Shown here piece after piece: positions 1 to 8,640 of a stretch of DNA of 64,000 bases. The stretch is from the NCBI RefSeq assembly GCF_049673105.1, contig NZ_JBATXG010000020.1, positions 1 to 64,000 of the forward strand, written 5' to 3'. Made by a program: the position numbers and the translations under genes. This DNA is from Castellaniella sp049673105 (lineage in GTDB: Bacteria > Pseudomonadota > Gammaproteobacteria > Burkholderiales > Burkholderiaceae_B). The stretch's first letter is position 1. Every line of letters begins with the position of its first letter. The notes under the pieces were generated by a model that did not search any database, had not been told where the DNA came from, and was given only the letters and a program-made list of their open reading frames with translations.

Positions 1-93
1 TCGCGTAGGGCCTACGGCTTCAGAAACTTTGAGAATTACCGCATGAGGGTCTTGGCTCAATGCGGCTGGAACGGTGTCATCAACCGTGTCTGA
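1..93 (+). CDS. Transposase C-terminus, ISL3-like (5' end outside window)
   Basis: An open frame from base 1 to the TGA at 91-93 encodes 30 residues containing RRAYGFRNFENYRMRV and ending in GVINRV. The pattern of an RRAxGFRNFxNYRxRV stretch close to the stop is typical of DDE transposases of the ISL3 family. Nothing can be said about the catalytic DDE residues, which would lie upstream. No frameshift is visible in the part seen. The gene may be intact beyond the edge. Confidence 0.55.
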   Translation, partial: SRRAYGFRNFENYRMRVLAQCGWNGVINRV

Positions 94-127
94 TGGATGC
101 CCATCCCCCGTTAATGGGGTAGAGCCC
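1..127 (+). mobile_element. Right end of an ISL3-family insertion sequence (partial)
   Basis: The window opens inside an insertion sequence. The C-terminal codons of a transposase run to 93, followed by about 30 bases ending in ATGGGGTAGAGCCC at 127, which resembles the terminal inverted repeat of ISL3-type elements. The left end is outside the window, so neither the matching repeat nor a target-site duplication can be checked. The family assignment rests on the style of the last 30 residues and the repeat. Confidence 0.55.
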
Positions 128-167
128 GAAAAGACTGGGCAGTCAGACGGCCGGAAAATAGCACCAC

Positions 168-185
168 ACCGCACCGCACCGCACC
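168..185. repeat. Short ACCGC tandem repeat
   Basis: Three consecutive copies of the pentamer ACCGC followed by a partial fourth lie between the insertion-sequence end and the tRNA terminator. It is too short to assign a role. The stretch 128-223 holds no other gene or signal that I can recognise. Confidence 0.4.
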
Positions 186-223
186 CGTCCACCAATGGAC
201 TTGACAGAAAAGTGACGGACCAA

Positions 224-252
224 CAAAAAACCCAACGGAGAACCGTTGGGTT
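224..252 (-). terminator. Rho-independent terminator of tRNA-Phe
   Basis: Read on the minus strand, AACCCAACGG, a four-base loop and CCGTTGGGTT form a perfect 10-bp stem followed by a T-run (A225-A230 on the plus strand). It lies 9 bases beyond the CCA end of tRNA-Phe and fits a factor-independent terminator for that transcript. Confidence 0.85.
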
Positions 253-261
253 AGTTGCAAC

Positions 262-337
262 TGGTGGCCCGGGGCGGAATCGAACCACCGACACAAGGAT
301 TTTCAATCCTCTGCTCTACCGACTGAGCTACCGGGCC
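262..337 (-). tRNA. tRNA-Phe (anticodon GAA)
   Basis: The minus strand reads GGCCCGGTAGCTCAG at the 5' end (acceptor and D-arm), an anticodon loop TTGAAAA giving anticodon GAA, the T-arm GGTTCGATTCC, and an encoded CCA at 262-264. Total length is 76 nt and the acceptor stem closes perfectly. The gene stands alone with its own terminator and is divergent from hemA. Confidence 0.97.
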
Positions 338-347
338 AAGACGTCGA

Positions 348-353
348 ATCATA
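348..353 (-). promoter_or_regulatory. Candidate -10 element for tRNA-Phe
   Basis: On the minus strand TATGAT lies about 10 bases upstream of the mature 5' end of the tRNA, at the right distance for a sigma-70 -10 box. No good TTGACA-like -35 box is visible 16-18 bases further upstream, so this is tentative. Confidence 0.35.
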
Positions 354-417
354 CACGAATTTTTTACCGTATGCAGGTGTCCGGGCCGGGAAATGGCCCA
401 AGACCCTTCTCGCGACT

Positions 418-423
418 TATAAT
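418..423 (+). promoter_or_regulatory. Candidate -10 element for hemA
   Basis: A perfect TATAAT lies 34 bases upstream of the chosen hemA start codon and would give a leader of roughly 28 nt. The -35 region is weak (no TTGACA-like hexamer at 16-18 bases). It is the only plausible promoter in the short tRNA-hemA gap. Confidence 0.45.
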
Positions 424-457
424 ATGGGAGTCTCCCTCTGTAAGATTTTGCTGCGGC

Positions 458-1735
458 ATGTCCGTTGACGTTCTCACCTTCGGCTTGAACCATGTGTCCG
501 CGCCCGTTTCCGTGCGCGAGCGTGTGTCGTTCCCGATCGAATTGCTGAAGCCCGCGCTGTCCGCGCTGCGGACCACGTTCGGCCCCGCAGTGCGCGAAGC
601 GGCGATCCTGTCCACCTGTAATCGCACGGAAATCTACTGTGCCGCCGATCCGGGTGTGCGCACGGCGCTGCCTGGCTGGCTGGCGGATTTCAACCGCCTG
701 ACAGCCGATCAGCTGACGCCGCATCTGTATGAATACCAGCGCAATGACGCGGTGCGGCACGCCTTTCGCGTGGCCAGCGGCCTGGATTCCATGGTGCTGG
801 GAGAACCCCAGATCCTGGGGCAGATGAAAGACGCCGTGCGGGCCGCCGAACAGGCCGGCACGCTGGGGACGCTGCTGCATCAGTTGTTCCAGCGCACTTT
901 TTCCGTCGCCAAGGAAGTCCGCTCGCAGACCGCGATCGGCGCGCATTCGGTCTCGATGGCCGCCGCCGCCGTGCGACTGGCCGAACGTGTGCTGGGGGAT
1001 CTGTCCGACGCCAACGTGCTGTTCATCGGCGCAGGCGAAATGATCGAACTCTGTGCGACCCACTTCGCAGCGGCGCAACCCCGCCAGATGGCCGTGGCCA
1101 ACCGCACGCTGGAACGCGCGGAACTGCTGGCGGCGCAATTCGACGCCCGCACGCTGAAACTGTCCGCACTGCCGGATCACCTGGCTGAATTCGACGTGGT
1201 CGTATCCTGTACGGCCTCATCCTTGCCCATCCTCGGCCTGGGGATGGTGGAAAGGGCTGCCCGCACGCGCCGCCATCGCCCCATCGTGATGGTCGATCTG
1301 GCCGTGCCGCGCGACATCGAACCGGAAATCGGTCGCCTGGCCGACGTCTACTTGTACACGGTCGATGATCTGGGCCGCATGGTGCAATCCGGCACCGACG
1401 CCCGGCGGGCCGCCGTGGTCCAGGCCGAGGCCATCATCGAAGCCCGCGTCCAGCATTTCATGCACTGGCTGTCCAATCGCGCCATCGTGCCGGCGATCAT
1501 CGACTACCAGCAAAGTGCCGATGCCTTGCGCCAGGCCGAGCTGGACCGCGCCCGTCGCCTGCTGGCGCGCGGCGATGATCCGCAGGCCGTGCTGGAACAC
1601 CTGGCCTATAGCCTGACGCATAAATACATGCACGGGCCTTTGGCTGCGCTCAACCGCAGCGAGGGTGCAGAACGCGAGCAAATGCTAGCGTTGTTGCCGC
1701 GGTTGTTGCCCGAAGCCGGCGCCCGCCGCCGGTAG
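458..1735 (+). CDS. hemA: Glutamyl-tRNA reductase
   Basis: This enzyme makes glutamate-1-semialdehyde from glutamyl-tRNA with NADPH, the committed step of C5 tetrapyrrole (heme) synthesis in the cytoplasm. The 425-residue protein begins MSVDVLTFGLNHVSAP and carries the catalytic cysteine in the motif STCNRTE (about C54), a Rossmann nucleotide-binding segment (VLFIGAGEM) and a C-terminal dimerisation helix region. The reading frame is open further upstream through the tRNA gene, but only the start at 458 matches the family N-terminus and length. prfA follows 83 bases downstream, an arrangement common in many bacteria. Confidence 0.97.
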   Translation: MSVDVLTFGLNHVSAPVSVRERVSFPIELLKPALSALRTTFGPAVREAAILSTCNRTEIYCAADPGVRTALPGWLADFNRLTADQLTPHLYEYQRNDAVRHAFRVASGLDSMVLGEPQILGQMKDAVRAAEQAGTLGTLLHQLFQRTFSVAKEVRSQTAIGAHSVSMAAAAVRLAERVLGDLSDANVLFIGAGEMIELCATHFAAAQPRQMAVANRTLERAELLAAQFDARTLKLSALPDHLAEFDVVVSCTASSLPILGLGMVERAARTRRHRPIVMVDLAVPRDIEPEIGRLADVYLYTVDDLGRMVQSGTDARRAAVVQAEAIIEARVQHFMHWLSNRAIVPAIIDYQQSADALRQAELDRARRLLARGDDPQAVLEHLAYSLTHKYMHGPLAALNRSEGAEREQMLALLPRLLPEAGARRR

Positions 1736-1818
1736 CTGAACGTCCCGCCTTTGTTTTTCGACCTGGCGGCGGGGCCGCTGGGTCGCATCCCTTCTATACA
1801 CCCCCTCGGAATCTCTCC

Positions 1819-2898
1819 ATGAAAAGCTCGATGCGCAGCCGCCTGGAACAACTCAGCCATCGCCTGGCGGAGATCGATGCCATGCTGGCGGAGCCAGACA
1901 GCGCCGACGATATGGACCGGTTTCGCAAATTGACGCGCGAGCGTGCGGAACTGGAACCCGTCGTGCATGTGTTCGGGGCCTGGGAGCAGGCCTGGGCGGA
2001 TCGAGAAACCGCCCGCGAGATGCTGTCGGACCCTGATATGAAACTGCTGGCTGAAGAAGAACTGGCGGGGGCCGATGAGCGGATCGGCCAGCTGGAAGCC
2101 GAGCTGCAGATTTTGCTGCTGCCCAAGGACCCGGATGACGACCGCAGCATCTTCCTGGAAATCCGCGCGGGAACGGGGGGGGACGAAAGCGCCCTGTTTG
2201 CGGGCGATCTGTTGCGTATGTATGCCCGCTATGCCGAAATTCGCGGCTGGCGGGTCGAACTGGTGTCCGAAAGCGCATCCGAACTGGGCGGCTACAAGGA
2301 AGTCATCGCGCATATCGAAGGCGATGGCGTGTATGGCCAATTGAAATTCGAGTCCGGGGCGCACCGGGTTCAGCGCGTGCCGGAAACCGAATCCCAGGGA
2401 CGGGTGCATACCTCGGCCTGCACGGTGGCGGTGATGCCGGAAGCCGATGCCCAGTCGGACATCCAGATCAATGCCAACGACCTGCGCATCGATACGTTCC
2501 GCGCCAGCGGCGCGGGCGGCCAGCATATCAACAAGACCGATTCCGCCGTGCGGATCACCCACCTGCCCACCGGTTTGGTGGTGGAATGCCAGGACGACCG
2601 TTCGCAACACCGCAACAAGGACAAAGCCATGCAGGTGCTGGCGGCCCGCCTGAAAGACCGCCAGCAGCAGGAAGTCCATGCCCGCGAAGCCGCGCAGCGC
2701 AAAAGCCTGGTGGGGTCGGGCGACCGGTCCGAACGCATCCGCACCTACAATTTTCCCCAGGGGCGGGTGACCGATCACCGCATCAACCTGACGCTCTACA
2801 AGCTGGCCCAGGTGATGGACGGGGATCTGAGCGAAGTCACCAACGCCTTGCTGGCGGAACATCAAGCCGAGCAACTAGCCGCCTTGGCGCTGGACTGA
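1819..2898 (+). CDS. prfA: Peptide chain release factor 1
   Basis: RF1 recognises UAA and UAG stop codons and triggers release of the finished peptide on the ribosome. The 359-residue product is family length. The peptidyl-tRNA hydrolysis motif GGQ is at residues 233-235, and the anticodon-like tripeptide at 188-190 reads PET where E. coli has PAT; both fit the P-x-T pattern of RF1 rather than the SPF of RF2. prmC, which methylates the GGQ glutamine, starts 4 bases after the stop, so factor and modifying enzyme are co-expressed. Confidence 0.97.
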   Translation: MKSSMRSRLEQLSHRLAEIDAMLAEPDSADDMDRFRKLTRERAELEPVVHVFGAWEQAWADRETAREMLSDPDMKLLAEEELAGADERIGQLEAELQILLLPKDPDDDRSIFLEIRAGTGGDESALFAGDLLRMYARYAEIRGWRVELVSESASELGGYKEVIAHIEGDGVYGQLKFESGAHRVQRVPETESQGRVHTSACTVAVMPEADAQSDIQINANDLRIDTFRASGAGGQHINKTDSAVRITHLPTGLVVECQDDRSQHRNKDKAMQVLAARLKDRQQQEVHAREAAQRKSLVGSGDRSERIRTYNFPQGRVTDHRINLTLYKLAQVMDGDLSEVTNALLAEHQAEQLAALALD

Positions 2899-2902
2899 GC
2901 GA

Positions 2903-3724
2903 ATGGCGAGATCGCTGCGGGACTGGCTGGCGCTCAGTCCCTTGCCGCGCCTGGAGGCGCGCCTGTTGTGGCAGCAGGTGCTGGGCGTGTCCCGCGCCTG
3001 GTTGATCGCCCACGATGCCGATCAACCGGATGCCGAGCAGGCCTGCGCGTATCAGGCGCTGGAAGCGCGTCGCCTGGCGGGCGAACCCATGGCTTACATC
3101 CTGGGCCATCGGGAATTCTGGAGCCGGGATTTCCACGTCAGCCCGGCGGTTCTGATTCCCCGGCCCGATACCGAATTGCTGGTGGAATGCGGCCTGCAGG
3201 CGATTGCCGGTGTGCCATCCCCCTGTGTGCTGGATCTGGGCACCGGCAGCGGCATTGTGGCGATTTCCATTGCGCTGGATCGGCCCGATGCGCAGGTGCG
3301 GGCCACGGACTGCAGCCAGGCTGCGCTGGATGTGGCAGAAATGAACGCACGCGCTTTGGGGGCAAAGCTATTGTTTTCACACGGGAATTGGTACGATAGT
3401 CAGTTGGATTCGGAACACTATGATTTGATTGTGTCCAATCCACCCTACATCGACTCACAAGACACTCACCTGGTCCAGGGCGACCTGCGCTTCGAGCCGC
3501 AGGGGGCCTTGACCGACGGGGCGGATGGCTTAAGCGACCTGCGTTGCATTGTGCAGGGGGCGGTGGCTCATCTGCGGCCTGGCGGGGCCTTGTGCGTGGA
3601 ACATGGTTGGGATCAGGCCGCCGCCGTGCGTGCCTTGTTCCATTCATCGGGGTTTTCCGATGCGGTCAGCCTGCGGGATCTGGCCGGCATCGAACGCGTT
3701 ACCTGGGGCCGGCTGCCGGCCTGA
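2903..3724 (+). CDS. prmC: Release factor glutamine N5-methyltransferase
   Basis: PrmC transfers a methyl group from S-adenosylmethionine to the glutamine of the GGQ motif in RF1 and RF2. The 273-residue protein has the SAM-binding signature VLDLGTGSGIVAIS and the glutamine-binding NPPY motif (about residues 179-182, in VSNPPYIDS). It sits immediately behind prfA and is probably translated from the same mRNA. Length and motifs are standard; no anomalies. Confidence 0.96.
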   Translation: MARSLRDWLALSPLPRLEARLLWQQVLGVSRAWLIAHDADQPDAEQACAYQALEARRLAGEPMAYILGHREFWSRDFHVSPAVLIPRPDTELLVECGLQAIAGVPSPCVLDLGTGSGIVAISIALDRPDAQVRATDCSQAALDVAEMNARALGAKLLFSHGNWYDSQLDSEHYDLIVSNPPYIDSQDTHLVQGDLRFEPQGALTDGADGLSDLRCIVQGAVAHLRPGGALCVEHGWDQAAAVRALFHSSGFSDAVSLRDLAGIERVTWGRLPA

Positions 3725-3741
3725 ATTTTAAAGAGATCACC

Positions 3742-4083
3742 ATGAGCGAAACAGCCCAATCCGAAGTCCAGAATTTCATCCGCGAAACCGTCACCGGTCA
3801 TCCGGTCGTCCTGTTCATGAAGGGTACCGCGCAGTTTCCGCAGTGCGGGTTTTCCGGACGGGCGATCCAGGTCCTGAAGGAAATCGGCGTGACCAAGCTT
3901 GTCACGGTCAATGTCCTGGAAGACGCCGAAGTCCGTCAGGGGATCAAGGACTACGCCAACTGGCCCACCATCCCCCAGCTCTACATCAAGGGCGAATTCG
4001 TCGGCGGCACCGACATCATGAATGAAATGCACGCTAGCGGTGAACTGGCCACCTTGCTGAAGGACGCCGGGGCCATCGAGTGA
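3742..4083 (+). CDS. grxD: Monothiol glutaredoxin, Grx4 type
   Basis: The 113-residue protein has the monothiol active site CGFS (residues 35-38, in FPQCGFSGR), the glutathione-binding segments WPTIPQLYI and GGTDI, and the length of single-domain Grx4 proteins. These proteins bind a glutathione-ligated [2Fe-2S] cluster and pass it on in iron-sulfur protein maturation. The start at 3742 was chosen because it gives the family N-terminus; the frame is open upstream inside prmC. Its stop overlaps the GTG start of ubiX by four bases. Confidence 0.95.
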   Translation: MSETAQSEVQNFIRETVTGHPVVLFMKGTAQFPQCGFSGRAIQVLKEIGVTKLVTVNVLEDAEVRQGIKDYANWPTIPQLYIKGEFVGGTDIMNEMHASGELATLLKDAGAIE

Positions 4084-4688
4084 GCTCAAAGCGCCGGCTG
4101 GTTGTCGGCATCAGCGGGGCGACCGGCGCTCAGTACGCCATTCGCCTGCTGATGCTGGCCCGCACGCAGGATGTGGAAACCCATCTGGTGATTTCCCCGT
4201 CCGGCGTGCTGAATATCCGCCACGAACTCGGTCTGGATCGCCAGGCCGTCCATGCCCTGGCCGATCATGTCTACAGTCCCCGCGACGTGGGGGCGACGTT
4301 GGCCAGCGGCAGCTTTGCCACGGCCGGCATGGTGGTGGCGCCATGTTCCATGCGTACATTGGCGGCCATCGCGCATGGCCTGTCCGACAATCTGATCACC
4401 CGCGCCGCCGATGTCACGCTGAAAGAACGCCGCCGGCTGGTGTTGATGGTGCGGGAAACACCCCTGAACCTGGCGCATCTGCGCAATATGACAGCCGTGA
4501 CGGAAATGGGCGGCGTCATCTTCCCGCCGCTGCCCGCCTTTTATATGCGGCCCGCCAGCCTGGACGACATGATCGATCATACGGTCTGCCGGGTGCTGGA
4601 TCTGTTCGATATCCGTGTGCCTGGTCCGCGCTGGGAAGGTATGGATACCCCTGAAGGCCCAGTGCGGGGATCTTCGGATACACTCTGA
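4080..4688 (+). CDS. ubiX: Flavin prenyltransferase UbiX
   Basis: UbiX joins dimethylallyl phosphate to reduced FMN, making the prenylated flavin used by UbiD-type decarboxylases in ubiquinone synthesis. The 202-residue protein has the N-terminal flavoprotein fold signature VGISGATGAQYAIRLL, the VAPCSMRTLAAIA motif and the C-terminal PAFYMRP segment typical of the family. It starts with GTG, whose bases overlap the grxD stop (GTGA at 4080-4083), indicating translational coupling. No ubiD lies in the window. Confidence 0.95.
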   Translation: MSSKRRLVVGISGATGAQYAIRLLMLARTQDVETHLVISPSGVLNIRHELGLDRQAVHALADHVYSPRDVGATLASGSFATAGMVVAPCSMRTLAAIAHGLSDNLITRAADVTLKERRRLVLMVRETPLNLAHLRNMTAVTEMGGVIFPPLPAFYMRPASLDDMIDHTVCRVLDLFDIRVPGPRWEGMDTPEGPVRGSSDTL

Positions 4689-4718
4689 CTGGCCGTTCAT
4701 CCCCCTTCGATATCGCAC

Positions 4719-5957
4719 ATGATCAAAAAAGTTCCTGTTTCTCAGTTATGCGTGGGTATGTATATCCAGGATCTGGGGGGATCTTTCCTGGATCACTCGT
4801 TCTGGCGGTCCCGTTTCCTGATTTCCAGTGAAAGCAAGCTGCGAAAGCTGCAGGAATCACGGCTGGAATGGGTGCTGATCGATACCAGCCGGGGGCTGGA
4901 TGTGGGGCAAAGCGCCGCATCGACCACCGCGCCGGCTGTTGCAGCGTCGGTTGCGGTCGCCGCTGGCGCGGCGGCGTCTGTGGCGACGGCTCCGGCGCCG
5001 CAGGCGACTTCGGGCGCGGCGGTCGAACACCGGGCTTTCGAGGATGCGCGGGAAATCCTGGACGAATCCCGGGATCAGGTCAAGCAGTTGTTTGCCGAGG
5101 CGGAATTGGGCAGCAAGCTGGACTTGGGCCAGATACAGGGCCTGGTGCAGGATATGGCCGACTCCCTGGAAGGCCACCCCGACGCGCTCACCAGCCTGGC
5201 CCGCCTGAAAAAGGCGGATCAGTATCTATATGCCCATTCCGTCGCGGTCGCTGCGCTGATGACGGCCCTGGCCCGCACCATGCGGTTGGCGGACGAACAC
5301 GTGCACCTGGCCGGCATGGCCGGCTTGCTGCATGATATCGGCAAGGCTCACGATCCTGCCGATGCGCCAGGCAAGATCGGTCGTCCGGTCCAGCAGCCGC
5401 AGGCATTGCTGCATCAGCACCCCGGGGCAGGGGCGGCCATCTTGCGGGCTGATCCGTCCATCCCGCCTGAAGTCATCGAAGTCTGCCTGCATCACCACGA
5501 GCGCATGGACGGCAAAGGGTTTCCGGACCAGTTGGCAGGCAAGCAGATCGGCCTGCTCTCGCGCATGGCGGCCATCTGCAATTTCTATGACGAAATGACG
5601 TCCAGCCGCCCTTACCGGAAAGGCTGGGATCCGGCTTTCACCTTGTTCAAGATGCTGCAGTCCGACGGTCAGTTCGACATGGATGTGCTGGGGGCGTTCG
5701 TCCGTTCGGTCGGTCGCTATCCAGTGGGTTCCATCATCAGCCTGATCAATAGCGAATTAGGGCTGGTGGTGGCGCAGAACCCCGATCTGCCGGAACAGCC
5801 GGTGGTCAAGGTCTTCTATTCGATCCGATGGGCGCATGCGATCCCCGAACGCCGCGTCGACCTGTCGGATCCGGATTGCGGCAGCGCCGTGCAGCCGGTC
5901 CGTGCCCCTGTGGACTGGGCGCAATCCGGCTTGCCGGTGCCGTCGATCAGCGATTAG
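4719..5957 (+). CDS. HD-GYP domain protein with N-terminal DUF3391, probable c-di-GMP phosphodiesterase
   Basis: HD-GYP proteins hydrolyse cyclic di-GMP. The 412-residue protein starts with a DUF3391-like domain (residues 1-60, with VPVSQLCVGMYIQDL), then a 40-residue alanine/valine-rich linker, then the metal-dependent HD domain: HD at residues 205-206 (LLHDIGKA) and HHERMDGKGFP at 258-268. The name-giving GYP is GFP here, a frequent conservative change, and the metal ligands are kept, so activity is likely. There are no membrane segments, so it is cytoplasmic. Its 3' end overlaps the convergent MFS gene by four bases. Confidence 0.88.
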   Translation: MIKKVPVSQLCVGMYIQDLGGSFLDHSFWRSRFLISSESKLRKLQESRLEWVLIDTSRGLDVGQSAASTTAPAVAASVAVAAGAAASVATAPAPQATSGAAVEHRAFEDAREILDESRDQVKQLFAEAELGSKLDLGQIQGLVQDMADSLEGHPDALTSLARLKKADQYLYAHSVAVAALMTALARTMRLADEHVHLAGMAGLLHDIGKAHDPADAPGKIGRPVQQPQALLHQHPGAGAAILRADPSIPPEVIEVCLHHHERMDGKGFPDQLAGKQIGLLSRMAAICNFYDEMTSSRPYRKGWDPAFTLFKMLQSDGQFDMDVLGAFVRSVGRYPVGSIISLINSELGLVVAQNPDLPEQPVVKVFYSIRWAHAIPERRVDLSDPDCGSAVQPVRAPVDWAQSGLPVPSISD

Positions 5958-7189
5958 GCATTGTCGCCGCTCTGGGTGCGGCGCCGGATCTGAAGCGTCA
6001 ATCCAATCCCGGCCAGCGCCATCGCGCCGGTCGCCACCCAGGTCCATTGCCAATCGCCGCCCGCCTGATTGACGACCCAGGCGACCAGCGGCGGGCCTGC
6101 GAACTGGCCCAGTGACGAACACTGCTGCATCCAGCCGATCGTGGTCGACGTCGTTTGAGGGCTGGGCGCCAGCGTCAGGGCCAGCACGAACAAAGTGGCC
6201 GGCACCAGGCCGCCCATCATGGAAAAAGTAAGGACGGCCAGAAACTGCGCGGTCGCCGGCAGGCTGGCGCCAAAAGCGAGATAGGCGCAGATGATCATGG
6301 CGCCCAGACCCAGCAGCAGCAATTGCCAGGCGGGAACGCCTCGGTGCAGCAGCCGTCCGGCGGACAGATTGCCGATGGCGTTGGCCCCCGCCACCACGGC
6401 GGTCAGCAGGCCGGCGGTGGTGCCGGCGATGCCTGCCGACATATAAATCGTGGGCAGAAAGCCGATCACGGCGATCCATTGGCTGGAATAGGCGCCGAAC
6501 GTCAGGGCCACCAGCCAGACGTTCTGTGCTTTCAGTGTCGTGCCGACCAGCGACAGCGTGGCCGGGCGGGGCTGGTCGTGGTGAAGCGCCGGATCTGGCG
6601 GGACCTGGGATAGCGTCAACAGCAGGCAGGCCAGTGTCAGGGCAGCCAGCAGCAGCCACAGCAGTTGCCAGTTGCCCAGAGTCAGCACCCAGGACCCCGA
6701 CAGCAGAATGATGACGGTGCCTAGCGGCATATAGCAGCCCCACAGGCCCATGATGCGGCTCAGGTGTGCCGGGGCAATCAGGCGGCGGATGAGGGAAGGC
6801 ACCGGCATGGCGACCATCAGGAAGCCGCAGCCTTCGATGGCCCGGCATAGCAGGATGGCCGTGGCGGAATCCAGCCATGCGCCCAGAACCGATGCCAGCG
6901 CCAGAATGGCCAGGCCGATCACGATGCAGCGGCGCAGGCCGATGCGTTCAGCCGCCAGGCCGACCGGCAGGCCCAGCGCCATGCCGCCCATCTGCACGAC
7001 GGACAGCAGGAAGCCCGATTGCACCAGGCTGAGTTGAAACTGGGCTTGCAACTGGGGCAGGGCGGGCGGGAGTTTCCAGATGTGCAGAGCTGCGCAGATG
7101 CCGATCAGCACCAGGAACAAGGCGGCTCGCAGCCCGGTCGTGGTGGGGGGCGGGCCGACATCGGCGGTCTGTGAGGCGCAGGCTGTCAT
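5954..7189 (-). CDS. MFS transporter, cyanate/nitrate-transporter-like (CynX/NimT style)
   Basis: The 411-residue protein has about 12 predicted hydrophobic segments and the MFS loop motif GLAAERIGLRR after segment 2. The overall style (ALHIWKLPPALPQLQAQF near the N-terminus, VPATLFVLALTLAP in the second half) resembles the CynX/NimT subgroup. The substrate cannot be read from sequence. Its ATG overlaps the stop of the upstream MFS gene (ATGA at 7186-7189), so the two are translationally coupled and may act together. Confidence 0.8.
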   Translation of the reverse strand: MTACASQTADVGPPPTTTGLRAALFLVLIGICAALHIWKLPPALPQLQAQFQLSLVQSGFLLSVVQMGGMALGLPVGLAAERIGLRRCIVIGLAILALASVLGAWLDSATAILLCRAIEGCGFLMVAMPVPSLIRRLIAPAHLSRIMGLWGCYMPLGTVIILLSGSWVLTLGNWQLLWLLLAALTLACLLLTLSQVPPDPALHHDQPRPATLSLVGTTLKAQNVWLVALTFGAYSSQWIAVIGFLPTIYMSAGIAGTTAGLLTAVVAGANAIGNLSAGRLLHRGVPAWQLLLLGLGAMIICAYLAFGASLPATAQFLAVLTFSMMGGLVPATLFVLALTLAPSPQTTSTTIGWMQQCSSLGQFAGPPLVAWVVNQAGGDWQWTWVATGAMALAGIGLTLQIRRRTQSGDNA

Positions 7190-8394
7190 TGGGTGACCGG
7201 GCCTCTGGGCAGCCAGCGCCAGAACATCCAGGCGGCCAGCAGGCCGATCCCGCCAATGGCGCTAATGCCGGCTGCCAGCGATGCCACCGCCGTCAGCCCG
7301 GATAGCAGCAGGGGGCCGCCGCTGGCGCCCAGGTCGGTGATCTGGCGCCAGAGGCCTAAAAAGACGGTACGGCCCTCGCGCGGCGAGGCGTCGGCCCCGA
7401 TGGTCATGAGAATGCCCGAGCCGATGCCGTTGCCAAAACCCAGCACGAGGCACACGATCAGCAGGCTGTTGAAGTCGGTCGTCCAGGGCATGGCCAGCAG
7501 GCTGAACCCCATGATCAGCATGCAGGGCAGCGCGACCCATAGCCGACCGTGCTGATCCATGACCTTGCCTGCGGGATAGAACAGCAACATGTCCACGGCG
7601 CCCATCGCGCCGTAGATCAGGGCGGTGGATGTCGCATCCAGGCCGATCTGGACGGCCCATAAAGGAATGACGATCTGTCGGCAGGCGCGCAGCGCCGATA
7701 CGAGTGAGGTGGCGATGCCCAGGGTCAGCATGATGCGCCCGTGCTGGCGCAGTATCGCGAGCATGCTGATCTTTGGGGCGGCAGGCGTCGAGGTGTTAAC
7801 GACGCGTGGCGCCAGGTCCGGGACGGTCATCGAGATGATGCCCGCCCCCAGCATGGCCAGAATGGACAGCCAATATGCGCCGGCCAGCCCCATCAGGTGG
7901 ATCAGGCCTGCGCCGGCGAAGGGGCCGATGAACATGCCGATGCGCATGGTGCCGCCCAGCGTGGACATGGCCCGCGCCCGCATGTGCAGGGGGACGGCCT
8001 CGATGAGGTACGTCTGCCTGGCCAGCAGAAAGACCGCGCTGGCCAGTCCGACCATGAAGACGCCCAGCCCGAACACCCAGGGGTTCGATGCCAGCAGACA
8101 GAACACCAGGCCCAGCATGGAGAATAAGGACGCCCCGACCAGGGCCTTGCGTTCGCCGTAGCGGGTGGCCAGTGCTGCGGCGGGCAGATTGGCGATCAGA
8201 GAGCCGATGCCCACCAGGGCGACGATCAGGCCGGCGACGGCGGAACTGGCGCCCAGATCGCGGGCGCTGATCGCCAAGATCGGGAAGATGGCGCCTTCGC
8301 CCAGGCCAAAAAGCAATGAGGGGCCAAATGCAGGTAGCGCAATCTGGCGCAGACTGAAGGATTCGGGGGCAGGCGGCACGTAGAGAAAGGTCAC
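7186..8394 (-). CDS. MFS transporter, drug-efflux-like
   Basis: The 402-residue membrane protein has about 12 hydrophobic segments and motif-A-like LATRYGERKALVGAS between segments 2 and 3, as in 12-TM efflux-type MFS proteins. The start is GTG at 8394; an in-frame stop lies five codons upstream, and no clear Shine-Dalgarno sequence is present, so the true start could be slightly downstream. It is first in a two-gene minus-strand unit with a second MFS gene. Substrate unknown; two different MFS proteins made from one coupled message is unusual. Confidence 0.78.
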   Translation of the reverse strand: MTFLYVPPAPESFSLRQIALPAFGPSLLFGLGEGAIFPILAISARDLGASSAVAGLIVALVGIGSLIANLPAAALATRYGERKALVGASLFSMLGLVFCLLASNPWVFGLGVFMVGLASAVFLLARQTYLIEAVPLHMRARAMSTLGGTMRIGMFIGPFAGAGLIHLMGLAGAYWLSILAMLGAGIISMTVPDLAPRVVNTSTPAAPKISMLAILRQHGRIMLTLGIATSLVSALRACRQIVIPLWAVQIGLDATSTALIYGAMGAVDMLLFYPAGKVMDQHGRLWVALPCMLIMGFSLLAMPWTTDFNSLLIVCLVLGFGNGIGSGILMTIGADASPREGRTVFLGLWRQITDLGASGGPLLLSGLTAVASLAAGISAIGGIGLLAAWMFWRWLPRGPVTQ

Positions 8395-8640
8395 AAATTC
8401 AATGGGCTATTGTCGCATAAGGCCATGCGCCCCGCCTGGGGATATATCCTTGGCTTGCGCAAGGAAATTGCCGTGTGTCCACCCTGGGATCATTCAATGG
8501 GTGGATTCGGCTCCGGAAGCTGCTAAGCGTTATTACCGATTGCGCCATCTACGGCGCGCGGGGGACAATTCGCGCGCTCTCGCTGTTTACAAAACAGTAC
8601 AAAACTCGGGTTTACCATTAACTCTTAGGGGCTCTCTCTC

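Noticed and set aside
74..457. An N-terminal extension of hemA back to base 74
   Set aside because: It would translate through the tRNA-Phe gene and the terminator, and the extra residues do not match the hemA family. The start at 458 does.
8430..8480. A possible sigma-54 promoter upstream of dctP (TTGGCTTGCGC...TTGCC)
   Set aside because: The GG and GC pairs are 16 bases apart instead of 10, so it does not fit a -24/-12 element.
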